Shown here piece by piece: positions 34,208-40,618 of a stretch of 40,618 bases of DNA. Position numbers and translations under genes: made by a program. The DNA is from CAJXOW01 sp964421495 (lineage in GTDB: Bacteria; Bacteroidota; Rhodothermia; Balneolales; Balneolaceae): contig CAYQXO010000012.1 in the NCBI GenBank assembly GCA_964421495.1, forward strand, positions 1 through 40,618. Direction: 5' to 3'. Numbering within the stretch: the stretch's first letter is position 1; every line of letters begins with the position of its first letter. The notes under the pieces were generated by a model that saw nothing but the letters and a program-made list of their open reading frames with translations, was not told the origin of the DNA and did no database searches.

Positions 34208-35527
34208 TTACAACAGCATACTCATCGGATTTTCCATCAGTTGACGGAAAGTGTTCAGAAAGTTAGCCGCTTTCGCACCGTCCACAATGCGATGATCGCT
34301 GGACAGGGTGACTTTCATGCGCTTGCCGGGCACGACTTCCCCGTCCTTGACCACGGGCTTCTCCTTGATAGCTCCGACGGCCAGAATACAGGCGTTCGGA
34401 GGATTGATGATGGCCGTAAACTCTTCAATGCCAAACATACCGAGATTGCTAACCGTAAACGTGCTGCCCTGCATCTCTTCCAGGTCGAGGTCTTTATTTT
34501 GGGCACGTTCGGCCAGTGCTTTGGTCTCGCTGGAAATAGTGCGAATGCCTTTCTGGTCGGTATTGCGGATCACCGGAGTCAACAGTCCCTCTTCAATGGC
34601 CACGGCCACGGCCACATGTATATCGCCGTGCTGGGTGATGGTATCGCCGTTCCAGCTGCTGTTGACCCACGGGTGTTGCCGGAGAGCCAGTGCTGCAGCT
34701 TTGACGACCAGGTCATTGAAGCTGATCTTGACGTCGCTGACCTCGTTGAGCTCCCCGCGCGCCTCGACGGCTCGTTCCATGTCAATCTCGATCGTCTCGT
34801 AATAGTGCGGATAGCCGAACTTGCTCTCCGAGAGGCGCTTGGAAATGGTCTTGCGCATCTGCGAGACGCGAACCTCCTTGCTTTCCCGCGATGCATAGGC
34901 GCCGGGCTCGGCGGTGGGGACGGCCGCCTCCTCTTCAAAATTCTCGATATCACGCTTGATAATTCGTCCCCCGGGACCGCTGCCTTGTACGCGCGACAGA
35001 TCTATGCCCTGCTCCTTCGCCATGTTTTTAGCCAGCGGCGAAGCCTTGATTCGCCCATCTCCTCCGGTCGATGCCGTCTCCGTCTTACCCTTCCCGGGCT
35101 GGGGCTGCGGCGGCGCTCCATTGCCTCCGGGCTGCGTGGTCGGAGCTTCGGTAGCATCGTCGGCATCAGTTTCCGCTTCTCCCCCGGCATCTTCTTTCTC
35201 CTGATCTTCCCCGGCGTCCGCTTCCTCGACCCCGGCCGCTGCACCGCCTTCCTGCTCCACCTCGGCCAACACATCGCTGATATCCTCGTCCTCCTCTGCA
35301 ATAATGGCCACCGTGCCGCCCAGGGGTACGGTATCGCCTTCACTAAACAACAGCTTGCGAATGACGCCGCCGTCGAACACTTCCATTTCCATCGTCGCCT
35401 TGTCGGTCTCGACTTCAGCGATCACGTCGCCGGATTCCACCGTATCGCCTTCCTTTACGTTCCAGCCGGCAATAACGCCTTCTTCCATCGTATCACTCAA
35501 TTTGGGCATGGGGACCTTGACAGCCAT
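34208..35527 (-). CDS. pdhC: Pyruvate dehydrogenase E2 (dihydrolipoamide acetyltransferase)
   Basis: A 439-residue core subunit starting at ATG 35527; the frame extends 32 codons further upstream but only by reading through a heptamer repeat. A single lipoyl domain has Lys43 in EVETDKATME. A very acidic, Gly/Ala-rich linker (about 85-150) leads to the peripheral subunit-binding domain (ASPLAKNMAKEQGIDLS). The catalytic domain ends with SSDHRIVDG, where His412 and Asp416 are the acetyltransferase residues. It transfers acetyl groups from lipoyl to CoA. It is preceded by pdhB and followed 18 nt later by a sensor kinase gene. Confidence 0.95.
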   Translation of the reverse strand: MAVKVPMPKLSDTMEEGVIAGWNVKEGDTVESGDVIAEVETDKATMEMEVFDGGVIRKLLFSEGDTVPLGGTVAIIAEEDEDISDVLAEVEQEGGAAAGVEEADAGEDQEKEDAGGEAETDADDATEAPTTQPGGNGAPPQPQPGKGKTETASTGGDGRIKASPLAKNMAKEQGIDLSRVQGSGPGGRIIKRDIENFEEEAAVPTAEPGAYASRESKEVRVSQMRKTISKRLSESKFGYPHYYETIEIDMERAVEARGELNEVSDVKISFNDLVVKAAALALRQHPWVNSSWNGDTITQHGDIHVAVAVAIEEGLLTPVIRNTDQKGIRTISSETKALAERAQNKDLDLEEMQGSTFTVSNLGMFGIEEFTAIINPPNACILAVGAIKEKPVVKDGEVVPGKRMKVTLSSDHRIVDGAKAANFLNTFRQLMENPMSMLL

Positions 35528-35556
35528 AGTAAAAAATTTTCTTTGAAAAATTTTTT

Positions 35557-35676
35557 GTCGGAAGACGGAAGGCGGAAGGCGGAAGGTTATTCCAGCAGGT
35601 ACCGCTGTAGTGTATATACACAACCTCGCTACCTGCTGGATTTAGCTTCCGTCCTCCGGCTTCCGACTTCCGGCTT
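35557..35676. repeat. Heptamer-flanked palindromic element HR2
   Basis: Left side 35557-35584 reads GTCG-GAAGACG-GAAGGCG-GAAGGCG, and the right side (35645-35676) reads in reverse as AAGCCG-GAAGTCG-GAAGCCG-GAGGACG units. The centre has 14-nt arms (35591-35604; 35627-35640) matching at 13 positions around GTGTATATACAC (35610-35621). The same palindrome and TATTCCAGC motif occur at 19185. It lies between pdhB and pdhC, so it would form a hairpin in a pdhABC transcript. Confidence 0.85.
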
Positions 35677-35717
35677 ATTAAATTCTATTTACAGAATGTT
35701 ATTTATGTCTACAAACA

Positions 35718-36701
35718 TTACTTTCGATAAGTAACGGTATTAACGGCGTCAATCACCTGATCGGGGCTCGGCAGCCACTGATCCAGGAGTTTCTTGGAGT
35801 AGGGAGCCGGGGTATCGGGCAAGGTGACCCGTTTTACCGGGGCGTCGAGCCAGTCGAATACGTCGCGGTGAATCAGGTAGCCGACTTCGGAGGCGAATCC
35901 GCTGAACGGATGCTGCTCGTCGACTACGACGGCCCGGTTGGTTTTCTTGATCGATTGGGCGATCGTCTCCATATCGAGTGGCTTGACGGTTCGGGGATCG
36001 ATAAGTTCCACTTCCACCCCTTCCTTGGCCAGTTGCTGCGCGGCCCGTTTGGCGACATGAAACATCTTGCCGTGGGCAATGACGGTCACATCGCTTCCTT
36101 CCCGCTTGACCTTCGCCTTGCCGATGGGAATCGTGTAGTCGTCCTCTTCACTGACCTCGCCTTTCAATCCATACATCTGTTCCGACTCCATAAAGAGCAC
36201 CGGATTATCGTCGCGGATGGCCGATTTCAGCAATCCCTTGGCATCATCCGGTTCCGACGTGTATATCACTTTCAGACCGGGATACTGCGCGTACATGGCG
36301 TCATAGGCCACCGAGTGCGTGGCGCTCAACTGACCAGCCGAGGCGTTGGGACCGCGAAACACAATCGGCATGGAAATCTGTCCGCCGGTCATATACCGGA
36401 CCTTCGCGGCGTTGTTCATAATCTGATCGGTAGCCAGCAGCGCAAAATTAAACGTCATAAACTCCACAATCGGCCGCAGCCCATTCATGGAGGCGCCCAC
36501 TCCGATCCCGGCAAAGCCGATTTCAGAAATAGGGGTATCGATTACGCGTTTGGGACCATATTTATCCAACAGTCCCTTGGTCACCTTGTATGCGCCATTG
36601 TACTCGGCGACTTCCTCGCCCATCAGGAAGATATTCTCATCCTGATTCATCTCTTCGTCAATAGCGGCATTAATAGCATTTCGAAATTCTAGTTCAGCCA
36701 T
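35718..36701 (-). CDS. pdhB: Pyruvate dehydrogenase E1 component, beta subunit
   Basis: A 327-residue thiamine-diphosphate enzyme subunit that, with the alpha subunit, decarboxylates pyruvate and passes the acetyl group to the E2 lipoyl arm. The start is ATG 36701; a GTG one codon upstream is less likely. Landmarks: LMGEEVAEYNGAYKVTKGL, then DTPISEIGFAGIGVGASMNGLRP and VDEQHPFSGFASEVGYLI, all typical for E1 beta. It is followed 190 bp later by pdhC, with a heptamer element in the gap, and preceded by pdhA (114 bp). No terminator is seen between pdhA and pdhB. Confidence 0.96.
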   Translation of the reverse strand: MAELEFRNAINAAIDEEMNQDENIFLMGEEVAEYNGAYKVTKGLLDKYGPKRVIDTPISEIGFAGIGVGASMNGLRPIVEFMTFNFALLATDQIMNNAAKVRYMTGGQISMPIVFRGPNASAGQLSATHSVAYDAMYAQYPGLKVIYTSEPDDAKGLLKSAIRDDNPVLFMESEQMYGLKGEVSEEDDYTIPIGKAKVKREGSDVTVIAHGKMFHVAKRAAQQLAKEGVEVELIDPRTVKPLDMETIAQSIKKTNRAVVVDEQHPFSGFASEVGYLIHRDVFDWLDAPVKRVTLPDTPAPYSKKLLDQWLPSPDQVIDAVNTVTYRK

Positions 36702-36815
36702 CACTAATTTACTTTCTGTTAAATATTTACCGGCGAAAGACCTCTTCCTTTCGCCTCACCTGTTTCTTATAAAACTCCATACTCAATACACCGAAGCGAG
36801 CTTATCTCCGCTATT

Positions 36816-37919
36816 TTATGTATGGAAAGGATAGTCATCCTCTACATACACATCCTTGTACAGATCATCTTCCTCGGGGAAATCGCTCTCCTCGGCAAAT
36901 TCAATCGCCTCGTTTATTTCCTCTTCCACCTGCTCGTCAACTTCCTCGACTTCCTCTTCCGTACTAATATCGTTCTCCGTTACATACCGGCGCATCCGTT
37001 CCACCGGATCTATTTCCTTGTACGTCTCGAGCTCTTCCTTGGTACGATAGGTTTCCGGGTCGGACATCGAGTGACCGCGATATCGGTAGGTCCGTATTTC
37101 AAGGAAATAGGGCTCCGAATTTTCGCGGACGTATTCGGCGACTTCCTGCATCTTCTCCATAACCGTAAAGACGTCCATTCCGTTGATATAGTCATGCTCA
37201 ATATCAAAACCCTTCGCCCGCTCGTACAGCTCGCCTACGCTGTGACGAGCCACCGAGGTCCCCATCGCATAGCCGTTGTTCTCCACGACAATGGCGTTCG
37301 GAAGCTCCCAGAGCCTGGCCATATTGAACACTTCATACAGGTTACCCTGCTGAACGGCTCCGTCGCCGATAAAAGACGCGCAGATGCGGCCGTTTTCCTT
37401 GTATTTGTTGGCCATCGCAATACCGGCACCGAGCGGAATGTGGGCGCCCACAATAGCATGTCCGCCCCAAAAATGCTCTTCCGCATTCGCAAAATGCATG
37501 GAACCGCCTTTTCCGCGGGAGCAGCCGGTTATTTTACCATAGAGTTCGGCCATACCTTCTTTTGCCGATACGCCGCGCACCAGCCCCCATCCGTGATCGC
37601 GATATGCCGTTATAATATCATCATCCTCGTTCAACGCATAAGCGGTCCCCGTGGAGATAGCCTCCTGTCCCATATACAGATGAAGGAAGCCGCCGTACTT
37701 CCCCTGTTGATACATCTGCATGGCCCGCTCCTCAAAGCGGCGCTGCAGGTACATCAGGTAATACATGTGTTTCACATCCTCTTCCGACAATCCCAGATCT
37801 TCATGGGTTGCATCGGTAGGATCGGGAAGTTTGGTACTTTTGTGAACTTTTTTCTCGATATCCGGGGTGTCATTAGACGAGGGAGCGAATCCCACGGAAG
37901 TCTTCTTTTTCTCTGCCAT
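36816..37919 (-). CDS. pdhA: Pyruvate dehydrogenase E1 component, alpha subunit
   Basis: A 367-residue subunit binding thiamine diphosphate and carrying the E1 active site. The TPP motif runs from GDG (residues 185-187) to NN (214-215), the usual spacing. Phosphorylation-loop-like TYRYRGHSMSDPETYR and HFWGGHAIVGAHIPLG blocks are conserved. The C-terminus is a long, very acidic tail (about 310-367), longer than in many homologues and in line with a halophilic lifestyle. Start ATG 37919. It is the first gene of the pdhA-pdhB-pdhC group. The 266-bp gap upstream to alaS should hold its promoter. Confidence 0.96.
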   Translation of the reverse strand: MAEKKKTSVGFAPSSNDTPDIEKKVHKSTKLPDPTDATHEDLGLSEEDVKHMYYLMYLQRRFEERAMQMYQQGKYGGFLHLYMGQEAISTGTAYALNEDDDIITAYRDHGWGLVRGVSAKEGMAELYGKITGCSRGKGGSMHFANAEEHFWGGHAIVGAHIPLGAGIAMANKYKENGRICASFIGDGAVQQGNLYEVFNMARLWELPNAIVVENNGYAMGTSVARHSVGELYERAKGFDIEHDYINGMDVFTVMEKMQEVAEYVRENSEPYFLEIRTYRYRGHSMSDPETYRTKEELETYKEIDPVERMRRYVTENDISTEEEVEEVDEQVEEEINEAIEFAEESDFPEEDDLYKDVYVEDDYPFHT

Positions 37920-38185
37920 ATTGTTAGGATTTATAATTCTTCAGTAACATACTCATCTCGGATTCTATCGTGTTCCCCTGTATGTAGTGTTGCCCGCGTT
38001 GCGATGTTTTCCTGTTTTTTCTTTATTCAAGGGTGTCAAACCGGGTCGTCTTTAACGCTTACTTTTTCGCCGTGATCTCTTAATATAATTGCGTGGCAGA
38101 ATATACTCAAAAATTGCCAGAGAATACAATTTACGTCTGTACTCTATTCACTATTAAATCCTTTTATATCCAATGGAGACTCCGG
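37920..38185. other. Intergenic gap between alaS and pdhA
   Basis: 266 bp downstream of alaS and upstream of pdhA on the - strand. It should contain the alaS terminator and the pdh promoter, but no clean hairpin with a T-tract or consensus box was recognised. Confidence 0.3.
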
Positions 38186-40618
38186 TTAATGTTCATCCAA
38201 AAGCGACTCGACTTGGTCAAGGGCTTCTTGCAGTTTCCCGGGTTCCCGACCGCCGGCGGTCGCCAGTTCGGGTTGTCCGCCGCCGCCTCCCCCGACGATC
38301 CTGCCCAGTTTACCTACCAGGTCTCCGGCCTGGAATCCATTTTCCCCGACCAGGTCATCAGACAGGGCGGCCACCAAATACACCTTCCCTTCATCCCGAT
38401 CACGGGAACCGAGCACGGTCAGCGTGCGCTCTTTGCACTTGTCGCGGGACTCGTGGCCGAGCTGCTTGAGCATATCCATATCCACATCCGGTATCTCACC
38501 TTTTACGATCCGGACTCCCTTTTCGGTCTGCCGGGCCTGGGTGATAAGCTTGTCGAGTTGAGCCGAACTGTTTTGCAGGCGCAGCCGCTCCACTTCTTTT
38601 TCCAGGTCCTTCTTCTCTTCAATTAACGTATGAATATCCCGGACCAGGTTCTCGGACTGACCTATTTCAGCTTTTATGGACGCCAGCGTGCGTTTTTCAT
38701 CTCGTAAATACAGATCAGCCGCGTGACCGGTGACGGCCTCGACTCTTCGCACACCGGCCGACGCCGAGGTCTCCTGCAGAAAACGAAAATAACCGATCTC
38801 GCCGGTAGCCTGGACGTGGGTGCCTCCGCAAAGCTCCATGGAGTAGGCCGGATCAAACGTGATCATGCGCACCCGGTCGCCGTATTGTTCGCCGAACAGC
38901 ATCATGGCGCCCCGTTCGCGGGCTTCTTCAATCGGCACGTCGCGCTCTTCCTCCAGCCGAATATCCTCCTGGATTTTTTCATTCACCAGTCGCTCAATGG
39001 TCTCCAACTCGTCGTCGGTAACCTGTTCATAGTGAGAAAAGTCAAAACGCAAGTGATCTTCCGCCACCAGCGATCCTTTCTGGGCCACATGGTCACCCAA
39101 AATCTCTCGCAGGGCCGCGTGCATCAGATGGGTCGCCGAATGATGCTTCCGGATTTCGCGGCGGCGATTCCAGTCCACAATAGCATCCCACTCGCCCGTC
39201 GGATCCTCGGGCAGCCGATCAACATAATGAATCGAATACTCACCGCTTCGCTGGACGTCCTGTACGTGCAAGTGCTCATCGCCATTGGTAATCACGCCCG
39301 TATCCGCTACCTGACCGCCGCTCTCGGCATAAAAGGGGGATTGGTCGAGGATAACGGCGTTCCGGTCGCCTTCCCGCCGATACGCCACGATACGGGCCTT
39401 GGCTTCCAACTGGTCATACCCGACGAAATGATAGCCGTCAAACGTACTAACCTCCACCCAATCTTCTTTGTCTCCGTGATCCACATCGAAACTGCCGGCC
39501 GCGCGCGCTCGTTCGCGTTGCTGCTGCATCAACTCGTCAAAACGTTCTTTATCCACGTCGACGTCCCGCTCTCGCGCCATCAACTGGGTGAGATCGATGG
39601 GGAATCCGTACGTATCATGCAACTTGAATGCATTCTCCCCCGAGAGCTCGCCTTCTTCTTCCACCATTTTATTGAACAGCTCAATCCCTTCCCCGAGGGT
39701 TTTCAGAAAGCTGTTTTCCTCGGATCGGACCACGTTAATCACATAATCCTGCTGCGCGTGAAGTACCGGGAAGACCTCCTCGAATTGTTCGGCGAGGGTG
39801 GGGACGAGCTTGTAGAGAAACGGCTCCTCGAGGTTCAAGCGGTCCCAGCCGTAACGAATAGCACGGCGAAGAATGCGACGCACCACATATCCGCGTCCCT
39901 CATTCCCGGGAGCCGCCCCATCGGTTATCGAGAAGCTGACCGCCCGGATATGGTCGGCGAGGACCCGCATCGCGATATCGGTCTCCTCGTCGTCGCCGTA
40001 CTCAACACCTGAAAGCTCTTCAATCTTATTCAGCAGCGGTTCAAAAACGTCGGTATCATAATTGGATCGTTTCCCCTGCAACACCGCCACCATGCGTTCA
40101 AATCCCATGCCGGTATCCACATGTTGGGCGGGCAGTTTTTCGAGCGACTGATCCTTCAGCCGGTTAAACTGGATAAACACCAGATTCCATATCTCCATGA
40201 CCCGCGGGTCGTCCTGATTCACCAGGGAGGCCCCGTCCACTTTCCGGCGTTCCTCCTCGGGACGTACGTCGATATGCACCTCGGAACACGGTCCGCACGG
40301 TCCGGTATCCCCCATTTCCCAGAAATTCTCCGCTTTTCCAAACTTCAGGATATGGTCAGGGTTGATATCGGTTTCCTCTTTCCAGAGCTCGATCGACTCG
40401 CTGTCCTCGGGCAATCCGTCCTCCTCATTACCTTCAAATACGGTGGCATACAGCCGATCCGGTTCCAGGTCCCATTTATCAACCAGCAGCTCCCAGGCCC
40501 AGCGTATTGCCTCTCGTTTAAAGTAATCGCCGAACGACCAGTTGCCGAGCATCTCAAACAGCGTATGATGGTAGGTATCATGGCCCACCTCGTCCAGGTC
40601 GTTATGCTTGCCGCTTAC
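38186..40618 (-). CDS. alaS: Alanine-tRNA ligase (5' end beyond window)
   Basis: 810 residues are present, and the frame stays open to the last base (VSGKHNDLDEVGHDTYHHT), matching the early part of the family, so only the N-terminus of the catalytic domain is missing. GNWSFGDYFKREA and SITDGAAPGNEGRGYVVRRI are synthetase core segments. The editing domain has HSATHLMHAAL and MELCGGTHVQATGEIG, the zinc-binding motifs that clear mischarged Ser- and Gly-tRNA(Ala). The C-terminal DHHA1-like region ends GGGGGGQPELATAGG and LLDEH. It charges tRNA(Ala) with alanine. Confidence 0.97.
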   Translation of the reverse strand, partial: VSGKHNDLDEVGHDTYHHTLFEMLGNWSFGDYFKREAIRWAWELLVDKWDLEPDRLYATVFEGNEEDGLPEDSESIELWKEETDINPDHILKFGKAENFWEMGDTGPCGPCSEVHIDVRPEEERRKVDGASLVNQDDPRVMEIWNLVFIQFNRLKDQSLEKLPAQHVDTGMGFERMVAVLQGKRSNYDTDVFEPLLNKIEELSGVEYGDDEETDIAMRVLADHIRAVSFSITDGAAPGNEGRGYVVRRILRRAIRYGWDRLNLEEPFLYKLVPTLAEQFEEVFPVLHAQQDYVINVVRSEENSFLKTLGEGIELFNKMVEEEGELSGENAFKLHDTYGFPIDLTQLMARERDVDVDKERFDELMQQQRERARAAGSFDVDHGDKEDWVEVSTFDGYHFVGYDQLEAKARIVAYRREGDRNAVILDQSPFYAESGGQVADTGVITNGDEHLHVQDVQRSGEYSIHYVDRLPEDPTGEWDAIVDWNRRREIRKHHSATHLMHAALREILGDHVAQKGSLVAEDHLRFDFSHYEQVTDDELETIERLVNEKIQEDIRLEEERDVPIEEARERGAMMLFGEQYGDRVRMITFDPAYSMELCGGTHVQATGEIGYFRFLQETSASAGVRRVEAVTGHAADLYLRDEKRTLASIKAEIGQSENLVRDIHTLIEEKKDLEKEVERLRLQNSSAQLDKLITQARQTEKGVRIVKGEIPDVDMDMLKQLGHESRDKCKERTLTVLGSRDRDEGKVYLVAALSDDLVGENGFQAGDLVGKLGRIVGGGGGGQPELATAGGREPGKLQEALDQVESLLDEH

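Noticed and set aside
34118..35734. 538-codon antisense frame opposite pdhC
   Set aside because: The sense strand is an unmistakable E2 gene; the antisense product has no recognisable domains.
36822..38075. 417-codon antisense frame opposite pdhA
   Set aside because: Shadow of the E1 alpha gene, with no family features.
38723..40012. 429-codon antisense frame opposite alaS
   Set aside because: Shadow of the alanyl-tRNA synthetase gene.

Overview
The window looks like a chromosomal stretch from a member of the Balneolota/Rhodothermota side of the Bacteroidota-Chlorobiota group (a Balneolaceae-like halophile is my best guess). Support: a secreted protein ending in a type IX secretion (T9SS) sorting domain, an S46-peptidase relative, HslV with a short pro-segment, several genes with poor Shine-Dalgarno sequences, and many acidic proteins. 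No rRNA, tRNA, CRISPR array, integrase or transposase was seen.

Layout. 1-3.3 kb: a lipoprotein, a small winged-helix-like protein, an orphan biotin carrier protein and murA, the last two overlapping. 4.0-10.2 kb: RNase E/G, hslV, hslU and an S41 C-terminal processing protease, all on the + strand. 10.4-12.7 kb (- strand): rsmE overlapping a BFD-like [2Fe-2S] protein, then a two-domain dCTP deaminase; a Dph6-type ATP pyrophosphatase diverges from the deaminase. 13.6-20.0 kb: the dTDP-rhamnose genes rfbB, rfbC, rfbD and rfbA on the - strand, split by a + strand S46-peptidase homologue that has lost all three catalytic residues.

20.3-32.7 kb (+ strand) is the most interesting part: a 1697-residue T9SS-type adhesin, four small secreted DUF4402/pilin-like paralogues, a PapD-like chaperone and an usher-like outer-membrane protein that ends in SPOR-like repeats. 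Together they look like a chaperone-usher surface-fibre system in a non-proteobacterial lineage. The last pilin gene is followed by a strong terminator, and the DNA around it and the chaperone is AT-rich compared with its flanks.

32.8-40.6 kb (- strand): alaS (cut by the window end), pdhA, pdhB, pdhC, then a PAS histidine kinase only 18 nt after pdhC.

Intergenic DNA is full of structured repeats. Three inverted repeats (near 1, 746 and 3426) have GC-rich arms and spacers of almost identical length (108-110 nt). Two further copies of a different family (1048 and 15729) share a conserved left half, a fourth type lies at 13482, and two elements (19185, 35557) carry GAAGNCN-like heptamers pointing inward on a central GTGTATATACAC palindrome.
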